Source of the DNA: UBA4636 sp963650915
GTDB taxonomy: Bacteria > Bacillota > Clostridia > Christensenellales > Borkfalkiaceae
Assembly: GCA_963650915.1 (NCBI GenBank)
Contig: CAVJMJ010000002.1
Coordinates: forward strand, 1-64,000
Direction of reading: 5' to 3'
Length of the DNA stretch: 64,000 nt
Shown here: positions 1 through 7,784 of the stretch, piece by piece
Position numbering within the stretch: the stretch's first letter is position 1
Layout: each line of letters begins with the position of its first letter
Notes under the pieces: generated by a model
Told to the model about the DNA's origin: nothing
The model's database searches: none
Seen by the model: the letters and a program-made list of their open reading frames with translations, nothing else
Position numbers and translations under genes: made by a program

Positions 1-970
<970 letters not shown>

Positions 971-1036
971 CTCAAAGAAAAGAGAATTAAAGCGAATTAG
1001 AAAGAGAGATACCTAAAAAAAAGATAAGAAAAAGTC

Positions 1037-1065
1037 TTGACGGAAAAGTTAGAAAGTAATATAAT
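1037..1065 (+). promoter_or_regulatory. Promoter-like sequence in the 23S-5S spacer
   Basis: TTGACG (1037-1042) and TATAAT (1060-1065) are separated by 17 bp, a near-perfect vegetative sigma-A promoter. It lies about 65 bp after the 23S end and about 115 bp before the 5S start. If active it would give extra 5S transcripts independent of the main rRNA promoter. The rest of the 971-1179 spacer is A+T-rich; I see no tRNA in it. Confidence 0.5.
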
Positions 1066-1179
1066 TACTATGCAGTTGTGAGTTTTCGATAAGAAGACGC
1101 AAAATAACGTATACATCAGTTGATTGTTTTATTGGTGAAGTTAAACGTAGCGAATATTCTGTTGACTGTTATATAACCA

Positions 1180-1297
1180 TTGCGGTGGCGATAGCGTTGA
1201 GGACCCACCTGTTCCCATCCCGAACACAGAAGTTAAGCTCAATTGCGCTGAAAGTACTTTGTCGGCAACGACACGGGAGGATAAGGAGCTGCCGCAT
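1180..1297 (+). rRNA. rrf: 5S ribosomal RNA
   Basis: About 118 nt starting TGCGGTGGCGATAGCG, with the conserved internal segment CCCATCCCGAACACAGAAG and AAGTTAAGC, and ends that pair (TGCGG at 1181 with CCGCA at 1292). It follows the 23S gene as expected for the distal end of a bacterial rRNA operon and is directly followed by a strong terminator. Ends are accurate to a few bases. Confidence 0.95.
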
Positions 1298-1306
1298 TCA
1301 AATATT

Positions 1307-1332
1307 ACCGTTCCTTTTGGAACGGTTTTTTT
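1307..1332 (+). terminator. Terminator of the rRNA operon
   Basis: Perfect 8-bp stem ACCGTTCC / GGAACGGT around a TTTT loop, followed by a run of T residues. It lies about 10 bp after the 5S gene. Between here and the hsp20 promoter (1333-1507) the sequence is very A+T-rich and I see no gene. Confidence 0.92.
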
Positions 1333-1507
1333 CTATCTATCGGAAAAAATCAACCTGCTATGCCGATGTTACCGAAAAGCTTGAGCCTAAAGCATAAAAA
1401 AGATATACATTACAGACGTTGCTTTTTTATATTTCGGTCATTTCTAAATTAAACTTTTTATTTTCAATATTATTTTGTAAAAAAATTATTAAAAAAATAT
1501 TAAAAAA

Positions 1508-1534
1508 TTAGCAATAAACACTTGACAGTGCTAA
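1508..1534 (+). promoter_or_regulatory. CIRCE-like operator (probable HrcA site)
   Basis: TTAGCAATA, 9 bp, then CAGTGCTAA. The CIRCE consensus is TTAGCACTC-N9-GAGTGCTAA, so the left arm matches 7 of 9 and the right arm 8 of 9 with exactly the right spacing. It covers the -35 box of the hsp20 promoter, the position expected for repression. HrcA itself is not in the window. The left arm is imperfect, so binding is inferred rather than certain. Confidence 0.55.
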
Positions 1535-1550
1535 AAAGTAGTAGTATAAT
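1522..1550 (+). promoter_or_regulatory. Sigma-A promoter of hsp20
   Basis: Full-consensus boxes: TTGACA (1522-1527), 17-bp spacer, TATAAT (1545-1550). Transcription would start near 1557, giving a leader of about 50 nt before the hsp20 ATG at 1606. Confidence 0.85.
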
Positions 1551-1605
1551 ATAGGCGTCAAAAGGGAAAAATACCTGATGACAATAATATTAAGAGGTGT
1601 TAATT

Positions 1606-2043
1606 ATGAAAACTAACAATAATGAAATAACTACAAGGAACAACAATAAAGTTTATTACGATCCGTTTTTCGATGAATTTTTCGACTTCGCTATGCCGAG
1701 ACATGAAAATCGTTTTGCAAAACTTATGAAAACCGACGTTACCGAAGATAACGATTCTTACAACTTGACGATGGAACTTCCCGGGTTCAAGAAAGAAAAC
1801 GTTTCTATGGACTTAGATAACGGTTATTTGACTATTTCAGCTAACAAAGAAGCCAACGCAGAAGAAAACAAAAAGTTTATCAGACGTGAAAGAACTTACG
1901 AATCTTGCAAGAGGTCGTTTTACGTAGGTGACGGCGTAACCGTATCCGACGTCAGCGCCAATATGGAAGACGGGGTTTTAAAGGTCAAAGTTATGAAGAA
2001 AGTAGAAACTCCCGAAGCTTCTAAGCGTATTGAAATTAAATAA
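1606..2043 (+). CDS. hsp20: Hsp20/alpha-crystallin family small heat-shock protein
   Basis: 145-residue ATP-independent holdase chaperone that binds unfolding proteins in the cytoplasm and forms oligomers. The alpha-crystallin domain spans roughly residues 40-145: it begins with DVTED, carries the ELPGFKKENV signature of bacterial Hsp20 proteins and the later GVLKVKV beta strand, and the tail ends KRIEIK. The ATG at 1606 is chosen because AAGAGGTG at 1592-1599 is a good ribosome-binding site; an in-frame GTG at 1597 is part of that site. The gene is monocistronic: own promoter with CIRCE-like operator upstream, terminator downstream. Confidence 0.95.
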   Translation: MKTNNNEITTRNNNKVYYDPFFDEFFDFAMPRHENRFAKLMKTDVTEDNDSYNLTMELPGFKKENVSMDLDNGYLTISANKEANAEENKKFIRRERTYESCKRSFYVGDGVTVSDVSANMEDGVLKVKVMKKVETPEASKRIEIK

Positions 2044-2065
2044 TCGACTTACATCGACATATTTT

Positions 2066-2097
2066 GCCGCCGAATTTATTTTCGGCGGCATTTTTTG
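2066..2097 (+). terminator. Terminator after hsp20
   Basis: 9-bp perfect stem GCCGCCGAA / TTCGGCGGC with a short A/T loop, followed by TTTTTT at 2091. It separates hsp20 from the spoIIIA operon. Confidence 0.92.
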
Positions 2098-2141
2098 TGT
2101 AATTAAACTGATTCTTACTAAATAGAATATATCAAGAAATT

Positions 2142-2987
2142 ATGCTTGGATATTTACCGTCACGATTATTAATACCCATATTGAACTTGGATCAAGATAA
2201 ACTTACCGAAATACGATTGCGTGCAAACAAAACCGCATTTGTTCAGTTTAACGGAAAGTTTATTCCTATTGAAAGGGAGTATAAAGTTAAATACTCGGAT
2301 ATCGAAGAAATCGTTTTAAAAATTACCAAGCGATCGGTTTATGCCTATTCTGACAGTATCAAAAAGGGGTATATATCGGGTGACGACGGAGAAAGAATCG
2401 GACTATGCGGAAAATTTTCTTATTCGGAGGATAAATTTAAAGGTATAAGCGATTTTACTTCGTTATGTATAAGGATTCCTCACGAAGTAAAAGGTTGTGC
2501 CGAGACAATTAAAAGTACTTGTTTTTTAAGTGGCGTAAAAAGCCTTCTCGTGGTTGCTCCGCCCGGTGGCGGAAAAACTACATTTTTACGTGATTTATCG
2601 AGAATCGTTTCCGATTTTTATAATCAAAACGTGTTACTTATCGACGAAAAAAACGAGTTTTCGGGTTTGGGTCGATTTAACGTCGGCGAAAGAACCGATA
2701 TTTTGACTTATGCTAAAAAAGGTTACGGGTTTGATTTAGGCGTAGTCAATCTTCATCCCGATGTAATTATTACCGACGAGTTATCAGAGCAAACAGATTT
2801 GTCGAATGCTAAAAAAGCCGTTCTGTCAGGTGTAAAAATTATGGCGTCCGCACATGCCGAAAACGTTGAAGATTTAAGGAAAAAACCGTATTACGATAAA
2901 TTATTGAATGAAAAAATTTTTGATTATTGCGTTATTTTGTCAAATGAAGAGAAAATAGGGCGCATTCGCGAAATAGTAAAATTATGA
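2142..2987 (+). CDS. spoIIIAA: Stage III sporulation protein AA, ATPase
   Basis: 281-residue secretion-type ATPase that powers assembly of the SpoIIIA channel linking mother cell and forespore. Walker A is APPGGGKTT at residues 139-147, and the Walker B region PDVIITDEL is near 206-214, as in the SpoIIIAA/type II-IV secretion ATPase family. It is the first gene of an eight-gene spoIIIA operon and overlaps spoIIIAB by ATGA. No clear Shine-Dalgarno sequence precedes the ATG, and I could not find a convincing sigma-E promoter between the hsp20 terminator and the start. Length agrees with the slightly larger B. subtilis protein. Confidence 0.95.
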   Translation: MLGYLPSRLLIPILNLDQDKLTEIRLRANKTAFVQFNGKFIPIEREYKVKYSDIEEIVLKITKRSVYAYSDSIKKGYISGDDGERIGLCGKFSYSEDKFKGISDFTSLCIRIPHEVKGCAETIKSTCFLSGVKSLLVVAPPGGGKTTFLRDLSRIVSDFYNQNVLLIDEKNEFSGLGRFNVGERTDILTYAKKGYGFDLGVVNLHPDVIITDELSEQTDLSNAKKAVLSGVKIMASAHAENVEDLRKKPYYDKLLNEKIFDYCVILSNEEKIGRIREIVKL

Positions 2988-3454
2988 TTAAAATTATTTT
3001 AGGCTTAATTTTGATATTTTCGACAACCCTTATCGGGGTAAAATTATCGGAAAAGAAAAAATTTAAAAAAAATCTTTATCAAGAACTCGTTTTGCTATGT
3101 AATAAATTAAAAAGCGACCTTTGTTATAAAAACCATACGTTAGACACGTATCTTACCGAACTCACGCCCGAGCTAAAGAATACGCTTAACCTAAATATCG
3201 AAAATTTTATCGGAGGAATACCGCTTGACGTCAAGGACAAGCGACTAAGCGTCGACGAAAAAAACGAAATAATAGAGTTTTTCTCGGAACTCGGCAAATA
3301 CGATAGGGAAGGATTTATGAATATGATCGATTACTACATTGAAAAATTCGGAAAAAGATATTCCGATGCCGAAAATATATATGAAAAATCCAAGTCCTTC
3401 TACCTAAAAATGGGGGTTTTGGTCGGAACTTTATTATTCGTTATAATTATTTGA
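2984..3454 (+). CDS. spoIIIAB: Stage III sporulation protein AB
   Basis: 156-residue protein with a hydrophobic helix at each end (about 3-19 and 140-156) and a charged helical middle, the layout of SpoIIIAB, a GspF-like part of the mother-cell side of the SpoIIIA-SpoIIQ complex. The start overlaps the spoIIIAA stop as ATGA, implying translational coupling. It is identified mainly from topology and operon position, since the family is poorly conserved in sequence. Confidence 0.9.
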   Translation: MIKIILGLILIFSTTLIGVKLSEKKKFKKNLYQELVLLCNKLKSDLCYKNHTLDTYLTELTPELKNTLNLNIENFIGGIPLDVKDKRLSVDEKNEIIEFFSELGKYDREGFMNMIDYYIEKFGKRYSDAENIYEKSKSFYLKMGVLVGTLLFVIII

Positions 3455-3455
3455 T

Positions 3456-3653
3456 ATGAGCGTTGACGTAATATTTCGCATTGCCGCAATCGGTATTTTG
3501 ATAACCGTTATTTGCCAAATATTGAAAAAATCGGATAGGGACGATATTGCCACTCTCGTCGGTATAGCGGGGCTTGTGATTGTTCTGTCCATTGTAATTT
3601 CTTTGATTGCCGAATTGTTTCAATCGGTAAAGGATATATTCACTTTATATTGA
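3456..3653 (+). CDS. spoIIIAC: Stage III sporulation protein AC
   Basis: 65-residue membrane protein with two transmembrane helices (about 5-23 and 32-58) joined by a short KKSDRDD loop, typical of SpoIIIAC, one of the most conserved small subunits of the channel. One base separates it from the spoIIIAB stop, and spoIIIAD follows after one base. Confidence 0.95.
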   Translation: MSVDVIFRIAAIGILITVICQILKKSDRDDIATLVGIAGLVIVLSIVISLIAELFQSVKDIFTLY

Positions 3654-3654
3654 A

Positions 3655-4041
3655 ATGGACTGGATAAAAATAGTCGTAATCGGTTTGATTTTTGCCGTTA
3701 TAATCGTATATTTGCAGTCGATAAACAAAGAACTTGCCCTACTTGCAACCATCGTTGCAGGGATTATTCTTTTAACGTCGGTCTTAAATTTATTATACGA
3801 TTTATTCGGTATATATCAAAACATTGCGACAATCGGCGGAATCGATGCAAGTGTTCTTAAATTAATAATAAAAATTACCATCGTATGTTACATAATAGAA
3901 TTTGCAGTGGGAATAATCGAAGATTTCGGTTTAAAGTCTTTGGCGGACAAGGTTTCGGTTGCGGGAAAAATAATCGTGGTTTTACTTGCCGCCCCGATAA
4001 TAAATTCGCTTATCGAATTGATAAAAAATTTAGTCGAATAA
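3655..4041 (+). CDS. spoIIIAD: Stage III sporulation protein AD
   Basis: 128-residue integral membrane protein with four predicted helices and the SpoIIIAC/AD family pattern, including the conserved KITIVCYIIEFAVGIIED segment around residues 72-90. It is part of the mother-cell membrane platform of the SpoIIIA complex. Its TAA stop at 4039-4041 overlaps an ATA codon at 4038 that is proposed here as the spoIIIAE start. Confidence 0.95.
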   Translation: MDWIKIVVIGLIFAVIIVYLQSINKELALLATIVAGIILLTSVLNLLYDLFGIYQNIATIGGIDASVLKLIIKITIVCYIIEFAVGIIEDFGLKSLADKVSVAGKIIVVLLAAPIINSLIELIKNLVE

Positions 4042-5201
4042 AAATCGCCGTAATTATCGTATTTTTTATTATAACTAAAATTGCATTATCTGACTTTTTG
4101 TATGCCGAAGCAACAACGGATTCAAATAATAACGTTATCGATTCCATACAAAAAGTAATCGAAACGCTTGATTTATCCGAGATAGAATTGACTTTCACCG
4201 ACCTTAATTTGTTACAGGGCGAGAGTGTCGGCACAAAAATCGTAAAACTGATTTCGGGCGATGTGCGCGATGATTTTTCAAACCTCGGCGATTATTTAAA
4301 AAACGGCCTATATTCCGAACTGTCGATAATGATTCCTTCGCTTGCGGGAATTTTTATTATAATAATTTTGCTTTCCCTGGTTGAAGCCGTCAAGTCGGAC
4401 AGAATAAAAGAGAGTGTAGCAAACGTTTGCACTTATATCGGCAATATCGCCATAGTCGGAGTAGTCGTTTCGTTGTTTATAACCGTTTATTCCGAAGCAC
4501 ACGGGGTAGTAAATGCGCTTACCGATATTATAGAAGTCGTTTTTCCCGTTATTTTAACCTTATTGACGGCTTCGGGTGCCGTTGCAAGCGTTTCTGTTTT
4601 TCAGCCTTCGGTAACTTTTTTGTGTAACGGCGTTTCAATCGTATATGCTAAACTTTTATTTCCCGTAATAACGTTTATGCTCTGTTTCAGTGCGATTAAT
4701 GCTTTTTCTCCTATTATCAAGACCGATAAAATGACTGATTTTCTTAAAAGTCTGTTTAAATGGATAATCGGTTTAACGAGCGTTGTTTTTTGTTTTTTCG
4801 TCTCGGCGCAGGGGATAAACGCTTCGACTTACGATAATGTTTCTATTCGTGCCTTAAAATATGCGATAGGAAATTCCATACCGCTGATTAACGGTTTGCT
4901 GTCTAACGGATTTGACGTCGTAGTGGCTTCCTGCGTATTGATTAAAAATGCTTTAGGTTCGCTAACTATGATAGCGATAATTTACATCGTTGCGTTACCG
5001 CTTATAAAAATTATATTTTTATCGATAACGTTACGTTTTATTGCAGGAGTAAGTCAATCGATTGCTTCAGAATCAACTGTCAAATTTTTAACCGCGACCG
5101 CAGACGTGACGACTTACATCGCAACGGTGCTTTCGGTAACGTCAATCGTATATATAATTACGATACTAATCGTCATGTGCTCTTTAGGTGCCGGTGTATG
5201 A
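4038..5201 (+). CDS. spoIIIAE: Stage III sporulation protein AE (probable AUA start)
   Basis: 387-residue polytopic membrane protein of the SpoIIIA channel. Started at the ATA at 4038, the protein opens MKIAVIIVFF and has a clean signal peptide ending near YAEA, then a soluble stretch and about seven transmembrane helices, as in B. subtilis SpoIIIAE (about 399 residues). The reading frame has no ATG, GTG or TTG between an ATG at 3885, which would add 51 unrelated residues overlapping spoIIIAD, and a TTG at 4098, which would remove the signal peptide. The ATA overlaps the spoIIIAD stop as ATAA, the layout of an ATGA coupling site. Product certain; start inferred. Confidence 0.93.
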   Translation: MKIAVIIVFFIITKIALSDFLYAEATTDSNNNVIDSIQKVIETLDLSEIELTFTDLNLLQGESVGTKIVKLISGDVRDDFSNLGDYLKNGLYSELSIMIPSLAGIFIIIILLSLVEAVKSDRIKESVANVCTYIGNIAIVGVVVSLFITVYSEAHGVVNALTDIIEVVFPVILTLLTASGAVASVSVFQPSVTFLCNGVSIVYAKLLFPVITFMLCFSAINAFSPIIKTDKMTDFLKSLFKWIIGLTSVVFCFFVSAQGINASTYDNVSIRALKYAIGNSIPLINGLLSNGFDVVVASCVLIKNALGSLTMIAIIYIVALPLIKIIFLSITLRFIAGVSQSIASESTVKFLTATADVTTYIATVLSVTSIVYIITILIVMCSLGAGV

Positions 5202-5680
5202 GTTTAAGCGGTTATTTGTTAAGCCTTACGGCGTTGGTCGTCATAGCGTCGGTAAGTCAAATGATTTTGCCCGACGGAAGACTGAAAAAGACTTCAAAAG
5301 TGATTTTTTGCTTAGTATTGATAACTTGCCTGTTAAAGCCTATATTCGTGAATTTAACATTCGATTTGAATTTTGATTTCGATACGTCAAGTTCGACACA
5401 AACTATAGACCAAACGTCAATCTGTCAAATAGATAAATTGAAAAGCGAAGAAATAGAAAATTATGCTAAAACGATATTAGATAAAGAGAATATACCCTAT
5501 GAGGACGTGAACGTAGAACTGCTTTCCGGCAGTACGAATTTAAACTTAAAAAAAATAGCCGTAAAGTTAAATAAATCGAGAATAAAGGACGAAAGCGAGC
5601 ATATAAATATAACCAGAAAAACGATTTGTATACTTAAAGAAAGGCTTTCGCTTAACGAAGAGGTAATTGAAGTTGAGTGA
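5198..5680 (+). CDS. spoIIIAF: Stage III sporulation protein AF
   Basis: 160-residue protein with two N-terminal transmembrane helices (about 6-23 and 33-51) and a soluble C-terminal domain, matching SpoIIIAF, a ring-forming subunit of the mother-cell channel. The start is the ATG at 5198, which overlaps the spoIIIAE stop as ATGA and gives the family-like opening MSLSGYLLSL. A GTG seven codons upstream lies inside spoIIIAE and is less likely. It overlaps spoIIIAG by a few bases. Confidence 0.93.
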   Translation: MSLSGYLLSLTALVVIASVSQMILPDGRLKKTSKVIFCLVLITCLLKPIFVNLTFDLNFDFDTSSSTQTIDQTSICQIDKLKSEEIENYAKTILDKENIPYEDVNVELLSGSTNLNLKKIAVKLNKSRIKDESEHINITRKTICILKERLSLNEEVIEVE

Positions 5681-6149
5681 ACTAAAAGGAATAAAAAAAT
5701 TATTTTCAAAGATAAAAATCGAATATTTAATCGTTATTGCGCTTGCCGTCATTTGCCTTTTTATAGTTTTTGGAGGTACGCAGAAAAATACCGAAAGTCA
5801 ATCGAATACGGTAAACGACTATGTAGACAATCTCGAAAGCAAATTGACTAAAAGCCTTTCTAAGGTGCAAGGTGCGGGGAAGGTCGACGTAATTATTTCG
5901 GTCGAGTCTAAAATGGAAACTGTGCTTGCTTCCGTTAAAAAAAACGAAAACGGCACGGTGGAAGAGGAGCCTTTTACGGTAGGCGGTAAAACGGTCGTTT
6001 TGACCGAAAATTATCCCAAAATTTCCGGAGTAATTATCGTTGCGGAGGGTGCGGATAATTTATCGGTAAGATTATCGCTTATAAACGCCGCTAAAGTTTT
6101 TTTAAATATCGATAACGAAAAAATTCAAATACTTACGATGAAACGATAA
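5673..6149 (+). CDS. spoIIIAG: Stage III sporulation protein AG
   Basis: 158-residue protein with one N-terminal transmembrane helix (about 17-34) and a large extracytoplasmic domain containing GAGKVDVIISVES and a C-terminal INAAKVFLNIDNEKI stretch, the SpoIIIAG ring-building fold. It is thought to form a large ring in the intermembrane space. Two TTG starts are possible, at 5667 and 5673; the second is preferred because AAGAGG at 5658-5663 is then 9 bases away. The end of spoIIIAF overlaps it. Confidence 0.92.
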   Translation: MSELKGIKKLFSKIKIEYLIVIALAVICLFIVFGGTQKNTESQSNTVNDYVDNLESKLTKSLSKVQGAGKVDVIISVESKMETVLASVKKNENGTVEEEPFTVGGKTVVLTENYPKISGVIIVAEGADNLSVRLSLINAAKVFLNIDNEKIQILTMKR

Positions 6150-6217
6150 ATGTAAAAAACTTAAAAATCAAAGATAATATCTTTAATTTTAAAAATTATT
6201 ATGACAAGGAGAATATT

Positions 6218-6694
6218 ATGTCAAAGAAGAAAAAGATCATTATTTTGTCCTGCATGGTTTTGTTGCTCGCCGTTACCGCCGTATTTAACTTCGTGTTATC
6301 GGGAAGCGTAAATAATTCGGTCGACGACACTGTTACCACCGCCGCTTACTTTGCTCAATACAAGACCGAAAGAAGCCAATCGAGGTCCGAACAACTCGTG
6401 CAGTTAAACGAAATAATAACAGCAGACGCAGAAAACGATACGGCAAAAACGGAGGCTCTTAACATGAAGTTAAAGCTTACGGAAATCATCGAATCCGAAC
6501 TTTTGATAGAGACTCTTATCGAAGCAAGAGGTTTTGAAGATGCGGTCGTATCTATAGGGCTTACGAGCGATAACGTAAACGTTTTAGTCAAAGACGCCGA
6601 TTTTACCCAAGACGACGCAGTGGCTATTTATACGATTTTGCAAGAGGAACTCAACGTCGATCCAACTAACGTGACGATAGTGCCGATTACTTAA
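6218..6694 (+). CDS. spoIIIAH: Stage III sporulation protein AH
   Basis: 158-residue protein with one N-terminal transmembrane helix (about 6-28) and an extracytoplasmic domain of about 100 residues ending DPTNVTIVPIT, the SpoIIIAH ring domain that binds forespore SpoIIQ. spoIIQ is not in the window. AAGGAG at 6206-6211 gives a good ribosome-binding site. The 68-bp gap after spoIIIAG contains a weak A+T-rich inverted repeat (AAAGAT-AAT-ATCTTT at 6171-6185), which might lower expression of this last operon gene relative to the others or protect the transcript. Confidence 0.94.
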   Translation: MSKKKKIIILSCMVLLLAVTAVFNFVLSGSVNNSVDDTVTTAAYFAQYKTERSQSRSEQLVQLNEIITADAENDTAKTEALNMKLKLTEIIESELLIETLIEARGFEDAVVSIGLTSDNVNVLVKDADFTQDDAVAIYTILQEELNVDPTNVTIVPIT

Positions 6695-6780
6695 TTGACA
6701 AAAAACGGTGGATTATTTCTTAGTACGATAAAAAGCACGTGACGTTGATTTTTTGCTTGTATACTTTACGTTTTACCCGT

Positions 6781-6809
6781 TTTACCGTATTGAAAATGTT
6801 TTGTATAAT
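6781..6809 (+). promoter_or_regulatory. Candidate sigma-A promoter upstream of asp23
   Basis: TTTACC (6781-6786), 17 bp, TATAAT (6804-6809). The -10 is perfect and the -35 is weak. It would give a leader of about 135 nt containing an inverted repeat (about 6808-6854: CCGAT..GCGAC with GTCGC..ATCGG). The 256-bp gap 6695-6950 holds no gene that I can support. Confidence 0.45.
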
Positions 6810-6950
6810 CGATTAAGCCGATATGCGACGGAATATTTTGTCGCTTTAATCGGATTCGGAAAAAATATTCGAAAAATCTGTTAAAAAACACTACCCAAAA
6901 TCTGCAAAATGTGTTACAATACAATAAAAGGATCCTAGGTGGTATTTTTT

Positions 6951-7307
6951 ATGGCAGATATCCGCTTACAAAACGAAAACAGCAAAGGCAAAGTTACTTA
7001 TAACGAGAGTATAATTAACGGTATCGTCGCTCTTGCTGTAGGAACTGTTGAAGGGGTTTCTTTGAAAGCAGGCAAAAAAGGAAAACGCGCGCTTAAAGAT
7101 TGCATAAAAATAGTGAGCGATAAAAAAGGGATCCACGTTACGGTTAAAGTCGGTGTTTTATACGGATATAACGTACCCGACGTGGCTTTCGACATTCAGC
7201 ACGGCATTAAGCAAACGGTTGAAGAAATGTCGAGGTATCATATTGCCGACGTAGACGTTTACATTGACGACGTTTTCTTTGAAGACAAACCCTATCAAGT
7301 GGAATAA
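6951..7307 (+). CDS. Asp23/Gls24 family protein (YqhY-like)
   Basis: 118-residue cytoplasmic Asp23/Gls24 envelope-stress-response family protein. The family core is recognisable in the segments GIVALAVGTVEGVSL, VTVKVGVLYGYNVPDVAFDIQ and VDVYIDDVFFE. Its place directly before nusB matches B. subtilis yqhY, which is linked to regulation of fatty-acid synthesis; the accB/accC genes that precede yqhY there are absent here. The ATG at 6951 is preferred over GTG 6939, because that GTG lies within the ribosome-binding site TAGGTGG. A second paralogue lies at 49503. Exact function is not known. Confidence 0.9.
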   Translation: MADIRLQNENSKGKVTYNESIINGIVALAVGTVEGVSLKAGKKGKRALKDCIKIVSDKKGIHVTVKVGVLYGYNVPDVAFDIQHGIKQTVEEMSRYHIADVDVYIDDVFFEDKPYQVE

Positions 7308-7318
7308 AACATCAAAAA

Positions 7319-7341
7319 ACCGCAGTTTTCTGCGGTCTTTT
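7319..7341 (+). terminator. Terminator between asp23 and nusB
   Basis: Perfect 7-bp stem ACCGCAG / CTGCGGT with a TTTT loop, followed by CTTTT. The T tract is short, so read-through into nusB is likely; no separate nusB promoter is evident in the following 17 bp. Confidence 0.8.
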
Positions 7342-7358
7342 GGCTATGTAAGGTATTT

Positions 7359-7769
7359 ATGAGAAAAGACGCAAGAGAAGTAGTTTACAAAATCGTTTAT
7401 GCGTACAATTTTACCGGCGAATTCGACGACGAATTAAAAAACAGGTTGTTTGAGGAATCTGATTTAAGCGACGACGATAAGGCGTTTGCTACGAGATTAT
7501 TAGATGCGATAAAAAGTCATTACGACGAAGTTACGGGGGTTATTTCCGATTTAGCGGTAAATTACATGCTCGAAAGGGTATATTCGACCGATAAATGCGC
7601 GCTTATAATAGGGCTTACGGAAATGAAGTATTTCGACGACGTGCCTAATATCGTCGCAATCGACGAAGCCTTGTCTCTTTGCAAAAAGTATTCGACGGAA
7701 AAAAGTCTCGGTTTCGTAAACGGAATTTTTGCCAAATACAAAACTATGATAGAGTCACCTACGGAATAG
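7359..7769 (+). CDS. nusB: Transcription antitermination factor NusB
   Basis: 136-residue all-helical RNA-binding protein that, with S10 (NusE), binds boxA RNA in rRNA leaders and prevents early termination. The NusB pattern is seen in REVVYKIVYAYNF at the start, the central ERVYSTDKCALIIGLTEM region and NIVAIDEALSLCKKYSTEKSLGFVNGIF near the end, the most conserved part of the family. Length is typical. A weak AAGG precedes the ATG. It starts a run of genes (folD, ispA, tlyA, nadK, argR) that are close together and probably co-transcribed. Confidence 0.95.
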   Translation: MRKDAREVVYKIVYAYNFTGEFDDELKNRLFEESDLSDDDKAFATRLLDAIKSHYDEVTGVISDLAVNYMLERVYSTDKCALIIGLTEMKYFDDVPNIVAIDEALSLCKKYSTEKSLGFVNGIFAKYKTMIESPTE

Positions 7770-7784
7770 TTTAAGGTTCTTATT

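Noticed and set aside
1185..1397. 70-codon frame covering the 5S rRNA and its terminator
   Set aside because: It runs through the 5S gene and a terminator hairpin; chance frame.
1554..1565. CtsR-type operator near hsp20 (GTCAAAAG)
   Set aside because: Only one half-site is present; CtsR needs a direct repeat of the heptamer.
3885..4037. Extension of SpoIIIAE to the ATG at 3885
   Set aside because: The extra residues are a frame-shifted reading of spoIIIAD, have no ribosome-binding site and would bury the signal peptide.
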